Positions 20,652 to 32,015 of a stretch of DNA of 64,000 nucleotides are shown in pieces. The stretch is from assembly GCA_003116875.1 (NCBI GenBank), contig BCKT01000016.1:186001-250000 (forward strand), in the 5' to 3' direction. Each line of letters opens with the position of its first letter. Position 1 is the first letter of the stretch. The stretch comes from Takashimella koratensis (taxonomy: Eukaryota; Basidiomycota; Tremellomycetes; Trichosporonales; Tetragoniomycetaceae). The notes under the pieces were generated by a model that did not search any database, had not been told where the DNA came from, and saw only the letters and a list, made by a program, of their open reading frames with translations. The translations under genes were made by a program, and so were the position numbers.

Positions 20652-22403
20652 ATGAAGCTCTCCGTCAGCCTTCGAACTCTTCGCACCGTCAAGCCCCAAA
20701 GGCAGCTGCTTTGTAACCGGTCGTTCACCTCTGCATCGCTCAACCCAGAGGAGCCTGCTGCCCCTCTCGTCCACACCTCCTCCGTCCCAGGCCCCGCTAG
20801 CCTTGCCATCGTGAGTGATCAACTCGCCTGACGCTGACCTGCAGTCTCGTGAGATTGACAGAATACAAGACTCTCGGACCCATGTGATCGTCGCGGATTA
20901 TGCCAAATCAAAGGGTGCGTATCTCGCTGAGCTCACGCTGACTGTAGGCAACTACCTCGTCGACGCCGACTCGAACGCTTTGCTTGATGTCTTTGCTCAA
21001 ATCTCGTCCATTGCTCTTGGCTACAATGTCCCCGCCATGCTCGAGCTTGGTAGCAAGGTAAGCTGGTCTGATGCTTGGCTACATCTTCGGGTAGACCTGG
21101 GGTAGCTGACCCACCCAGCCAGAATTTGTGACCGCCGCCTTGAACCGCCCCGCGCTCGGGTCGTTCCCGCCTGTCGAGTGGTCGCGAATCCTCCGCGACG
21201 GTCTCATGACCGTCGCGCCGGCCGGGCTTGACCAACTCGTCACCACCCTCTGCGGTAGCAGTGCCAACGGTGAGCTTGTGCTCCAGCAATAGCTGATTCC
21301 AGAAACCGCATTCAAGGCGGCATTCATGGCGTACCGTGCCCGCGAGCGTGGTGCCGGCGCAGCATTCTCCCAGGAGGAGATGGGTGAGTATTGATTACGA
21401 TCTGGCTGACAACAGACTCGTGCATGCTCAACCAGCAGCCCGGTACCCCGGCTCTCTCCGTCCTCTCGTTCAAGAGCGGCTTCCACGGTCGTCTCTTTGG
21501 ATCCCTTAGCGCAACCCGAAGCAAGGCTATCCACAAGGTGAGTCAATCTTAGGTTCAACTCTAACTCCAGGTGGACATCCCCGCGTTCGACTGGCCGTGC
21601 GCGCCCTTCCCCGAGCTCAAGTACCCTCTCGAGGCTCACGCCGAGGAAAATGCGGCCGAGGAGAAGAAGTGCCTCGAGGAGTACCAGCGAATCTTGATCG
21701 AGAGCAAGAAGACTCGCCCTATTGCCGCTGTGATCATCGAGCCTATCCTGTCCGAAGGTGGTGACAAGCACGCTTCCCCCGAATTCTTCCGCAGCCTCCG
21801 TCTCAAGGCTCGCGAGCACGGCGCGTTCTTCATCGTCGACGAGGTGCAGACTGGTGTCGCTGCTACGGGCACGTTCTGGGCACATGAGAAATGGGGGCTC
21901 CAGGCTGGCGAGGAGCCCGACTTTGTCACGTTCTCGAAGAAGATGCAAGCGGCTGGTGTCTTCCACAAGGTCGAAACGCGACCCAACGCTCCCTACCGCA
22001 ACTATAACACCTGGATGGTGAGTTACTGTTTAGGCTTTGCTGACCCCAGGGTGACCCCATGCGCGCGCTCCAGGCACGTGAGCTCATCACGCTCATCCGA
22101 GAGCACGGTCTCGTCGAGCACGTCAAGACGATGGGCGAGAAGATGACTGCGGCGCTCACCGACCTCTTCTCCCGTCACTCTATCGTCTCCAACCACCGTG
22201 GGCAGGAAGAGGCCACATTCCAGGCGTTCGACCTCCCAACCCCTGAACAGCGCGATGCATTCTGCACCAAGATGCGCGCCCGGGGTGTCCAAATCGGTGG
22301 ATGCGGTGACCGAACCGTCCGACTTCGTCCCATGTTGACCTTTGACGAGACCCACCTCAAGGTCCTCACCGAGACAATGGACGCTGTCCTTGCCGAGCTC
22401 TAG
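20652..22403 (+). CDS. gatA: 4-aminobutyrate aminotransferase (GABA transaminase)
   Basis: PLP enzyme converting GABA and 2-oxoglutarate to succinic semialdehyde and glutamate. Eight exons, introns 32-34 nt plus one of 61 nt, 497 residues in frame. The first 30 residues ([20 protein letters not shown]) are basic and Ser/Arg-rich without acidic residues, a mitochondrial presequence. Family blocks are clear: [77 protein letters not shown] with the PLP-contacting Asp, and [10 protein letters not shown] with the Schiff-base lysine. Length and motifs match the eukaryotic enzyme. The gene sits beside an amidase and a permease, consistent with use of an omega-amino acid or its amide/lactam as nitrogen source. 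The symbol follows Aspergillus usage. Confidence 0.93.
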
Positions 22404-22643
22404 CATTTGCATTAGCACTGGTCCCTTAGGATGCATATAGAGACCAATTTTATGGCCCTTGCGTGGCTGATAGTGAGCCGATTGAATTATTGGCCAGACG
22501 AAAAACTAAATCGCGTCCATTTAAAGAGAGACACCAAATTGATTCCCGAAGTTGCACCACCCACCATGCACGCATGCAGCAACGTCGCAAAGATGGATCT
22601 CATATGAGAAGTTCCAAACTCTTTCTCGTTCTCACCAATAACC

Positions 22644-24246
22644 ATGTCGTCCTCAGCAGAGCAACAAGCAGTGAACGCAGGAATATGGGCAGGGATGGGT
22701 AGCACCCTCGAGCAAGTCCTAGTGAGCGTTGGCGATCCGAGGTCGCTGACTGTAGTGGTATCAAACCCTTTTGGTCGGCTCCCAAATGTTCCTCTTGTGT
22801 GCAGGTATCAGTCAGACTCGAAAGTACCTGCAGCTGTTTGGTCGAACCGACCCGTGGTACTATGTCGCAGGTGTCATCTTTACCCTCCCTGTCATCACGT
22901 AGGTCACATTGTTGGGTAAAAGCTGACCTTTAGAGCTGTCGCGGGTGCAAACATCGCCTTGGTAAGTAGGTATGTGAGCTCGCTGACATCTAGACATACA
23001 TGTTCATCTTCTACGGTCGAGATGATTATACCAGTTTCCATCGATTCGACGCGTTCAATTCCATCGTCTCAGCCATCGTCGGCGGTTTGATTGGTACAGC
23101 AGCGACCAGCTATTGCTCCTGGAAAGTCTGGAAGGTAGGTTGTGCTTTAAGCGTAGCGCTGATGATAGCTTTCGGGGAAGAACAAATGGATGGCTGGAGC
23201 TCTCGTCATGGCCAACATCATCAGAACAGGGTTTATCGTCCCGTAAGCCTATGGCCTTTGTAACACTGATTCTTTAGTGTCGCCGTATTTGGGTTCAACT
23301 ACCCATGGTACACATTGACAAGGACCGATGGAGCCGCATACGTTGCCTACCACGCCCGCCTGGGCTTGGTCTACTCGCTCTGGGTCTATTGCCTTGTACC
23401 TTGCGAGATCTTTATTTGCGCAGCCAGTGAGTACTTCTTCCAATGGCTTGCTGACACGATTAGTGATGATTCTGCTGTTGATGAAGCGATCCACCGCTTT
23501 CAACCGGACGCAGACCTTGGTCAACAAGCTGATCACGATATCCATGCGCTCAATGTGAGTAGCACAGACTGCGCAGACTAACGTCAGGCTGCCACCAACG
23601 ATCGCTCTGCTTGTCATCACGGGCTGGGCAGTCGAGGCTCAACGGGGCGACAGTAGGTCACTATCTCCCTCCTAGCTGACGTCAGGATCAAACAATCGTA
23701 AACTCCACTTGGACGGGGTTTCCTCATACCTCTACTGGGTCTGCCTTCTCTTCAGTTTACTAAGCCGTGACTCGGTCCGTCGACTCTTGGACGACCGTAG
23801 GATCAGCGGCGTCGCTGGCGCCGACGGGACAGGCATGCGCATTGGCGATCTGCGAACGGGCGGACCTTCCGAGTTTAGGAGTGGAATATTTGGAACGGGC
23901 AGTGGGAGTAGGCAGGCAACCAAGGCTTTCGACCCTGAGAGGTCAGAGGAAGTGATGACGATCAAGACGACGTTTGTGGATGTAAGTGGTCTGGCTGGTC
24001 TCTGCTGACAGTCAGTACTCGCCTGCTCCTGTCGAAGGGACGTATCGACTCCAATCGGTCAACCGAGATGCCATCCCCATTCTCACCGACTCCAACGGAG
24101 ACCTTGCATCGCGCCCCCCTACGCCGGTGAGTACGGGAGATTTACGTAGCTAACCTCAGCCATTCTCACACTGGCCCGAGGCAACCGAGGTGGCCGAGGA
24201 TTGGAAAGCAGAGGATGAGGGAAGCGACAAGTTGGAGGTTGTTTAA
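22644..24246 (+). CDS. Seven-helix membrane protein, family B copy 1
   Basis: 420 residues from eleven exons; ten introns of 32-37 nt sum to a perfect frame. Family B hallmarks in order: an N-terminal exon with NAGIWAGM; TRKYLQLFGRTDPWYYV; TYMFIFYGRDDYTSFHRFD; YCSWKVWK-LSGKNKW; NYPWYTLTRTDG; MKRSTAFNRTQTLVNKL; M-LPPTIALLVIT; YLYWVCLLFSLLSRDSVRRLLD; MRIGDLRTGG; and a tail exon with PVEGTYRLQSVNRD. Seven hydrophobic segments are separated by these loops, and about 130 residues of hydrophilic tail follow. It has one extra 3' intron (after TPP) relative to the other copies. The first seven introns coincide in position and phase with family A. Possibly a divergent DUF6534-like protein; function unknown. 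Confidence 0.83.
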
Positions 24247-24617
24247 GTAAGACAGGGACGTTTGGAGAGAGCAGCATGTACCATACGCGGGTGTAATGGT
24301 GACGAGAAAGTAGCCTCTTGGGCTCCAATTGCCCATGCGTGTCTCATTGAGCTGGTGCTTGGTGGCCGCTCGTCGCAGTGTGCCAAGACACAGGCCGAAT
24401 GCATGAATAGGCGGACTCAGGGTCTGCCCATCGATCAGAGCTTGGTATAACTCAATTGCTCATTTCGTGCAAGATCCAATGCAAACTTTGAATGGGTTCA
24501 ATAGCCCTAAAAATGAGATAGAGGACCAGCTGTATGCGTCGACTAGTTCACAGGGCTTGCCCTATATATGATTCCAGCACTGTGGTGCTCACACCACTAT
24601 CCCCATCGAAGTCACAC
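24247..24617. other. Spacer between family B copies 1 and 2
   Basis: 371 bp carrying the copy 2 promoter, with TATATAT at 24563-24569, 55 bp before the ATG. No other feature seen. Confidence 0.45.
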
Positions 24618-26196
24618 ATGTCGGAATCTGAACAAGCCCAGGTCAACGCTGCCCTGTGGAGTGGGATGGGTGTGAGCTATGAGCAAGCCCTCGTGAGTGT
24701 GAGTTGTCGCCCTGCTGACAAACTACAGTTGTACCAGCTGATCTTGGTGGCATTCGAGATGTTCCTTCTCTATGCGGGGGTAGCACAAACAAGGGATTAT
24801 GTTCATATCTTCAAACGTGCCGACCCTTGGTACTTGGTGCTACTCGTGGCGACTTTACTACCTATAGTCGTGTAAGTCTCCAACTTTGACATGCTCTGAC
24901 AGCTTGTTTAGAGCTTTGGCTGGCTCAACCGTCGCCCAGGTGAGTCAACACTTGATACTTGATGCTGACATTAGCGCAGACATACGAACTCATTTTCCAT
25001 GGTCGAGACGACTACGCCAGTTTCCACAGGTTTGACAATTTCTGCTTTGTCATCTCTGGTCCTCTCGGCTGTCTTTTCACGTTCTTGGCGACAAGCTACT
25101 GTTCTTGGAAGGCTTGGAAGGTATATCAGATATTGTCCTCGACCACATGCTAAGATCCTTGTAGCTGTCGGGAAAGAACAAGTGGCTGATCGGGCCTTTG
25201 GTGTTGAGCAACCTCGTCAGCCCTGCTTTTGCTTTTCCGTGAGTAGTTGCCGAGCTGTAGTCGTCACTGACTCGTTCCTACAGAATCCTCATCGTAGGGC
25301 TCAACTATCCGTGGACTCAAGTGACCTTGAGTGATCTCGAGGCGATCGGCAGATATCATGAGAAATTCTATTTCGTGTCCGCGATTGGTGTCTTTTGCTC
25401 CGCCCCGTGCGAGTTGTTTATCTGTGTCTGTAGTGAGTATCTCATCACAAGCGCACATCAGTCTTACACCTCTAGTGATGGTACTTCTCCTCACCAAGCG
25501 CTCGACGGTGTTTGAACGGGGAAAGACCCTGCTCAATAGGCTACTGTTGTTCCTCATGGTGTCAATGTAAGCTCCCAGGCTAAACTCCACCGCTGATACT
25601 CTAAGGCTGCCTCCAACTATTCTCCTCCTCGTGATAACGTCATGGTCGGTCCTGGCAACAACAGGAGAATGTAGGTTACTAGACTTGGGCGGATCTGATC
25701 TGTAGCTCGAGACGCCCGCAAGTTTGGGTTGAACCAGATTGCCATCTTTCTTTATTGGAACTGCTTGCTGTATAGCTTGTTGAGCCGCGATTCGGTCCGT
25801 CAATTACTCGACGATCAAAGAATCGACACGTCCAACACAGATTTCAACAAGCCTGGATTGACGATTGGCGACCTGCGCACATCGAGCTATGCTATGGAAG
25901 GCCGAGTCTCTGCAAAACAATCCGCATTCCGAGGGGTGCCGAGTACCGGAATGCACAAAGAGAAGCGCGTGATGGAAGAGGAAGACGAGAGATATATGGC
26001 GGAAGAGGGACCGAGCGAATTGACTCTGATCGAGGTGAGTATCCGATAGGAAGGAGTTGACCGTGAGTATCTCGCAATTCCTCCAGAAGGAACATATCGA
26101 CTTCGATCCATCAACAGAGATCCTCACCATGCAGACGTCGACCTTGAACGGATAGACTTGATGACTGAGAATGGTAGTGACAACGTTGAATCATAA
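24618..26196 (+). CDS. Seven-helix membrane protein, family B copy 2
   Basis: 407 residues, ten exons, introns 33-45 nt, frame exact. Blocks: NAALWSGMG; LYQLILVAFEMFLLYAG (WYQ of the other copies is LYQ here); TRDYVHIFKRADPWY; TYELIFHGRDDYASFHRFD; YCSWKAWK-LSGKNKWL; NYPWTQVTLSDLEAI; TKRSTVFERGKTLLNRL; M-LPPTILLLVI; FLYWNCLLYSLLSRDSVRQLL; LTIGDLRTSS; and the tail exon YLAIPPEGTYRLRSINRD. The last intron ends in GAG, an uncommon acceptor context. The cytosolic tail is rich in Glu/Arg (EEEDERYMAEEG). Nearest in layout to copy 5 (both have FLYWNCLLYSLLSRDS and an SRD exon start). Function unknown. Confidence 0.83.
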
Positions 26197-26400
26197 CGTC
26201 GAGTCTCGGTATGAATGTGGACAAGATATGACCTTTGCGTAACCTACCGATCCTGAGCCGTGTGGCAAGCTCGGAGATTCCAAGGACCACCTGCCAAATC
26301 AATTGAATGCAATTGATACATCGAGATTCACCTTTACATTCAATGTCACCTGGATCTGCATTCAATCACCGTTTCACCGCATGCGACCATGGATCTGGGA

Positions 26401-26418
26401 ATATATATATATATATAT
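26401..26418 (+). promoter_or_regulatory. AT dinucleotide repeat in promoter of family B copy 3
   Basis: Nine AT units about 50 bp upstream of the ATG at 26468, in TATA-box position. Being a microsatellite, its length may vary between strains and could tune promoter strength. Confidence 0.45.
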
Positions 26419-26467
26419 GCAATCATGACCATGCTCTTCTTCCCCTTTACTCTAAGCTCGCTGTAAG

Positions 26468-28119
26468 ATGTCCGAGTCGTCCGAACAGGCTGAAGTGAAC
26501 GCCGCATTGTGGGATAGTATGGGGACTACCTTGGAGGACGTCCTCGTGAGTTGACTGCGCTCTTCACAGTGCTGACCCGTGAACAGTGGTACCAGATGCT
26601 ACTGGTCGGGGCGGAAATGTTCCTGGTATGCGCGGGGATCGGTCAGACTCGAAAGTATATTCGACTATTTGGACGTTCAGATCCTTGGTACTTTGTGCTC
26701 GCCATTGTGCTTATGCTTCCGCTGGTTCTGTAAGTGGAATCACAGTATTGGTAATAACAAATATCCAGAGCGATAGCTGGTGCAAACGTCGGCTTGGTGA
26801 GTGTCATCAGTGGTAAGGGACTGACCGATTCCCTTAGACCTACAAGTTCATCTTTCAAGGCCGAGACAACTACACGAGCTTTCATCGATTCAACAACCTA
26901 TACAATGTCATTGCCACTCTGGCTGGTGCTACCATTGCGACTGCAGCGACATCTTACTGTGCATGGAAGGCGTGGAAAGTGAGTGGGAGTGTTCTTTGTT
27001 TTTAGGTCTAAGGCAAGATCCTGATGTGAGCCATATTAACTGCGCCCCTCATGAGCTCAGCTATCGAAGAAGAACAAGTGGCTCGCGGTGCCTTTGATGC
27101 TAGCCAACCTGATAACACCTGGTTTCTTATTGCCGTGAGTTCCAGTGAATCGATCAAATCAATCCACTCTAACATCGTTCGCTAGGATCGCCATCTTCGG
27201 ACTCGACTACCCGTGGGGTCCCGACGTCACCCTAAGCGACTTTGAGGCTATGGCGCGATATCATAAGCGGATCGATTTTGTCGACTCGATATGGGTCTTC
27301 AGCGGGTGCGTAGGGGAGGTGTTCGTATGCCTCTGCAGTGAGTGACGGTCATCAGGCTAGTGGTTGTCCAGGAACACTTTGCTAAATTTACATCCTAGTG
27401 ATGGTGTTACTCTTCACTAAGCGGTCTACCGTATTCGATCGAGGAAAGACGCTGGTGAACAAGTTGCTTGTCTTCCTCATGGTATCCATGTATGCCTCCG
27501 ACACCCACATTCAGGTAGTCCTGCTGACTGTTGAAGGCTCCCACCTACCACTGTCGTCGTTGTCGTCACCGTGTGGTCGATTCAAACGACAGAGGGAAAA
27601 GGTGAGTCCTTCTCCTACGTTGCTGATGACTTAGGCGGAACCACGAGCAAGCTGCACCTCGAAGAAGTCGCGCTCTACCTCTATTGGGTCTGCCTTTTGT
27701 ATTCCTTGCTCAGCCGGGAGTCTGTCCGCCAGCTGCTTGACAACCAGCAGGTCATCACTACTGGTACGAGCGGACGTGGGTTGACCATTGGCGATCTGCG
27801 AAACTCGGGGCCTTCTGCTGGCGCCCTTGACTGGGTCAAACAGTCGGCATCAAGGAATCGGAGTGATACCAAGGGCAGGGCGAGTCCTGCAGTCGAGGAA
27901 ACAGAAGAAAAGCATCCAATTGACGATTCAGGGGTACCCGCTCTCACCCTCGTCGAGGTGAGCATCCAGCATGAATAAGGCTAATGTTCCCAGTATTTGG
28001 CGATCCCTCCAGAGGGGACCTATCGCGCTCGATCCATCAACAGGCCAGCTCCAGGGGAGATCGATGATCTATTGGAGGATGTGGATGTTCCGCCAATATG
28101 GCGTCGTAGTTCGGTGTAA
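26468..28119 (+). CDS. Seven-helix membrane protein, family B copy 3
   Basis: 406 residues, ten exons; nine introns range from 33 to 82 nt and the frame closes. Blocks: NAALWDSMG; WYQMLLVGAEMFLVCAG; TRKYIRLFGRSDPWYFV; TYKFIFQGRDNYTSFHRF; YCAWKAWK-LSKKNKWL; DYPWGPDVTLSDFEA; TKRSTVFDRGKTLVNKL; M-LPPTTVVVVVT; YLYWVCLLYSLLSRESVRQLL; LTIGDLRNSG; tail YLAIPPEGTYRARSINR and a terminal PPIWRRSSV. Copy 4 shares the terminal PPIWRR(G/S)SV, identifying copies 3 and 4 as the most recent pair. Function unknown. Confidence 0.84.
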
Positions 28120-28385
28120 GATAATGGACTCTGGACGATGCATTCAGACCGTAGCTGTACCCCGCATCGGAGTTAGTGTTCCCGGTCGATCTCGAAGACG
28201 TGTGGCGGTCGGGTTGAATTGTTGTCTGGAACTTGATTGAACCCAATTAAAATTGGCACCATTTGCTTCCTGTGTCGCTTTCAGGTCTACCTGCATGAAT
28301 ACTCAGTCCACCGTATGCGGCGCTACGTGCATAGTCGTGTGAACATGGTCTCTTCAACTTCTCTCTCTCCATCATTCGCTGCAAC

Positions 28386-30056
28386 ATGTCCGAGCTGTCT
28401 GAACAGACTCAAGTCAACGCGGCGTTATGGACCGGCATGGAGAGCACGGCAGAGGACCGTCTGGTTTGTCTCGCGTGGAGAGTGCATGTGCTGATGAGTA
28501 TAGTGGTACCAGATGGTGTTAGTAGGCGCGGAGATGTTCCTGTTGTGCATCGGTATTGGTCAAACGCGGAAATACATCCGACTGTTTGGACGCACCGACG
28601 CTTGGTACTTTGTCCTCTGGGTTGTGGTCATGTTCCTGGTCGTGTTGTAGGTGATTGCTTTGTGGATAGTACTGACTCGTCCTCAGAGCAATGGCTGCAG
28701 CAAACATCGCTTTGGTGAGCCGTGGAAGGGGCGACGAAGCTGACCGATTCAGACGTACAAGTTCATCTTCGACGGCCGAGACAATTACACCAGCTTTCAC
28801 CGTTTTGACAATCTCTACAATGTCACGGCGGCAGTAGTGGGTGGAGTGATTGGTGGGACCGCAACGGGCTACTGCTCTTGGAAGGCCTGGAAGGTGGGTC
28901 CACCGTGTCAGGGTCAGGGTATAATGGTGACTGACCAGTCCTTGGCAGTTGTCAAGAAAGAGCAAATGGTTGATCGTGCCGTTGATATTGAGCAACTCTA
29001 TCACGCCTGCTTTCATCGTCCCGTGAGCTCTACCCGGTTTGCTGTTCTCCTGTGTTCGCCTTGTTGGACTAAATGCCCGTGCCAGGATCTTCATGTACGG
29101 ATTCAACTACCCTTGGGGGCCCCAAGTCTCCATGACTGATCTAGAGGCTATCGGAATGTATCATGAGCGGATCGGACTGGTCTTATCAGTCTGGGTGTTT
29201 ATCATCGGCCCTTCGGATTTGTTTGTCTGTCTTTGCAGTGAGTGGCGGCTGGTTGAGCTGGTTGACAACTGTAGTGATGGTCTTGCTTCTCACCAAACGG
29301 GCAACGGCGTTCGACCGAGGAAAGACGCTGGTGAACAAGCTGGTGCTGTTCCTAATGGTCTCCATGTACGTTGTGATCCGGCTTGGGAGCCTTCCTCAAA
29401 CTGAACACCCTTTAGGCTCCCTCCTACTGTCGTGATCTTGGTGATCACAGGATGGTCGATTGAAACGACAGCAGGAAGAGGTGAGTCCATCTGGCCCTTA
29501 CCGCCTCGTTGTAGCTCATTCGAACAAGGCGGGGACACGAGCAAGATGCACCTCGTGGACATGGCGCTCTACCTTTACTGGGTCTGCCTGTTGTACTCGT
29601 TGCTCAGTCGTGAATCCGTCCGTCGGCATCTCGATAATCAAAAAGTCGCCATGCCTTCAATGTTCGGACTCAGTGGGAGAGGTTTGACCATTGGCGATTT
29701 ACGCAATTCGGGACCGAGCACTGGCCCGAGCCTTCCGGATTTCGACTCTGCATTCCCAACTGCAGCTATCGACTTGGAAGCTCAGACGACCAAAGCAAGA
29801 CCAGTTGTTGAGGACAAAGATGACAAGTATGCAATCGAGCCAGGGAGAAACATTCTAACCCTGATCGAGGTGAGTACAGATCGGAGAAGTTGTGTTGACA
29901 ACTTGACAGTATCTCGCCATTCCTCCAGAGGGAACGTATCGACCTCGATCCATCAACAGAGACCCGGCCCCAATAGATTCCCATCAGACAGTTCGGATAA
30001 AAGAGGGTAGTATGGATGAAGCTATTCCGCCAATATGGCGTCGAGGCTCGGTGTGA
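28386..30056 (+). CDS. Seven-helix membrane protein, family B copy 4
   Basis: 419 residues, ten exons, introns 37-63 nt, frame exact. Intron 1 uses the weak donor GTTTGT. Blocks: NAALWTGM; WYQMVLVGAEMFLLCIG; TRKYIRLFGRTDAWYFV; TYKFIFDGRDNYTSFHRFD; YCSWKAWK-LSRKSKWLI; NYPWGPQVSMTDLEAIG; TKRATAFDRGKTLVNKL; M-LPPTVVILVIT; YLYWVCLLYSLLSRESVRRHL; LTIGDLRNSG; tail YLAIPPEGTYRPRSINRD and terminal PPIWRRGSV. 266 bp separate it from copy 3. Function unknown. Confidence 0.84.
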
Positions 30057-30459
30057 AGAGGGTAGGGGCCCAGCTGTACTTTAGATCCAGGGATACATGT
30101 ATTTTCTCTCTTCCTCTGTGAGCTTTGCCAGTTCCTGGTCGACCTTGAGCAGTGGCTGTAGGAATTCGATTCACGGCGCATTTTCCTCCGAGGACAACCA
30201 TGAATTGAGGGAAACCTCGGCCCAGTATCTGCTCTACGAGGCCAAGACTTGTCTGGCATACCCTCGACAGGAAGTAGATTGAGGACTGGGAGCGAAGCCG
30301 TCGAGAACATGGCGGAAATTGAGCAAGTCGAGGCGGTGCAGAGGCCTTTCGTCGAGGTGAGTCCCGGGGAACGCAAGACAAGCTGACTGGTAGTACTCGT
30401 CAATCCCACTGGATGGGACGTATACACTGCGGTCAAACAGGAACGACGGAGACGACGTA

Positions 30460-30486
30460 CAGTGCCCCCGAATAAGTCTTTGTGAT
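30460..30486 (+). repeat. Left terminal inverted repeat
   Basis: 27 bp, exact reverse complement of 31384-31410, abutting a TA dinucleotide. Confidence 0.85.
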
Positions 30487-31383
30487 CCCCGAGGTCCATA
30501 CTGGTCATCTTTGAGATGCTACACCGCTCCCAAAAGTCACTGAAAAGCTCTCATATCTTGTCAGCAGTAGGTGTTTAGCTGATTGAACATTACATAACCA
30601 GTTAATCAAGCAGAAAGAGCTCCCACCCATCTCTCTGCCATGTTCAATTTTCTGGTCTTTTTGATAGCTGCAATATCTTACACAGCAAGAGAACAAGCTT
30701 AGACACATGCCTGTTTCATCCTGCCCTCTTCATTGACACTTGTGTCAGATTCACCATGTGCATTTTCAAACTTCTAGAGCAATTGAGTGGTGTGCACCGG
30801 GGATAAACAGGCAATTATGCTTGCCTTGCTCTCCAGCAGCTTATAGATCACTCTTTCATGCATCAATCTTGTTCATTCTTGCTTGAGTTGGTTTTTGCAC
30901 TCTGAACCAGACTTTCATGGAAAGAATGAATGAATTTGAAGCTGAGATGCATGAGATGTTGAGGTGAATATCTTAGCTGATTTCTTGCAGATGCCAATCC
31001 TGCTGGTGAGTGGCAGATTNTTGTATGAGGTGAAAGACAAGGCTGAGAGCCTTCTTTGCCATGCCCGGTAAGCTACAACTCAGCTACAAGTCTGAGAATC
31101 AATAGGGACTCTGGTAGCATGCATGGGATACATCCTGAAGTGCAGCTCCTGCAGCAGAAGTCCCCATCTGCAAGAGGTCATTCAATATTGCTGAAACAGG
31201 CTCAGCAATTCCCATGTGCCCCTTTGCAACATCAATATGGACTCAGCTTTGGTGCTATGCATTGCGCATCTTGGCATCTAAGTGTACACACACCAGAAAG
31301 CAGTCCTTGACAAATGAACACCTGCAGGAAATGTGTTGAATGCAGACTAGGGTACTTGTTTAGCCCAACACAAAAATGCTGAC

Positions 31384-31410
31384 ATCACAAAGACTTATTC
31401 GGGGGCACTG
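31384..31410 (-). repeat. Right terminal inverted repeat
   Basis: 27 bp, exact reverse complement of 30460-30486, followed by TA at 31411-31412. Confidence 0.85.
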
Positions 31411-31430
31411 TAGAGTACAAAGACGCTTAG

Positions 31431-32015
31431 CATAGGATAGTGGAGGCTTCTTGCTGCTTAGCAAGTCTGGATACCCATCATGCATCTGGGCTGGGATTGA
31501 CGAGCGGGTCTAACATTTGCTGATGAAGCAAAGCGGATAGAGTGACAGGGTTAAAGTTTTGGGCCTGTTGTATTCGCCAAGGACCAAGATGATCCTAGTT
31601 CTGCAATGTTAGCCTCCTTTGTGGCGTCAGCACACGTCACGTTTTTGACCACTTTGTTCGCAGTGGATACATACCTCACCCGGCTGGTGTACGCTGCGGT
31701 CGTGATACCAGATAGCTTACGCAAACCCCCTTAGGGTCGTGGAAGACCATTGAATAGGAGTTAGCCTCTTGGTGGAAATGAAAGGTGAAAAATCCCATCA
31801 ATCAGACTCAATTGATTTTCAGCCAAACCAATTGTCTCACTTTAAACCGCCCCAGAGGGTTCCCCGTTTGCGAACACATCTGAATGCATAGGTCTTACTT
31901 CTCCGCATGCATCGTCCGACCGCACCGTTCTTGTCAGATGATACAAAGGGCTTCAGGTAAAGAAAGTCGTGGTCTCGATGTCTCCCCAACCGCTCCTCGG
32001 TGACATCCAGCAACC
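31431..32015. other. Spacer upstream of family B copy 5
   Basis: About 585 bp between the interrupted remnant and copy 5. No coding stretch supported. There is no obvious TATA box near the copy 5 start, unlike copies 2 and 3. Confidence 0.4.

Larger units (their letters stand above)
30460..31410. mobile_element. Non-autonomous Tc1/mariner-like element (MITE-like), about 951 bp
   Basis: Perfect 27-bp terminal inverted repeats (30460-30486 and 31384-31410), starting CAGTGCCCCCGAATAAGT, flanked on both sides by TA (30458-30459 and 31411-31412). A CAGT terminus plus TA target duplication is the Tc1/mariner pattern. The interior is noticeably more AT-rich than the surroundings and holds no transposase-like reading frame; the longest open stretches are under 90 codons. 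One ambiguous base at 31020. The matching ends imply recent insertion, and mobilisation would need an enzyme encoded elsewhere. Confidence 0.8.
30300..31430 (+). pseudogene. Remnant of a sixth family B gene, split by a TIR element
   Basis: Only the 3' end is recognisable. An exon tail ending AVQRPFVE at about 30354 is followed by a GTGAGT intron and a last exon reading YSSIPLDGTYTLRSNRNDG. This corresponds to the family tail exon (copy 5: PFVE then YSSVPSVGYRPKFTNRD). The exon is interrupted at the TA at 30458-30459 by the element 30460-31410; on its right side the frame would continue for five codons to TAG at 31428-31430. Upstream, between 30057 and 30300, I cannot find the transmembrane exons, so the copy was already truncated or has decayed. 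It lies directly downstream of copy 4, in the same orientation. Confidence 0.65.

Noticed and set aside
31056..31310. Open frame inside the TIR element as a transposase
   Set aside because: 84 codons with no DDE/D-like motif and no helix-turn-helix; the element is judged non-autonomous.
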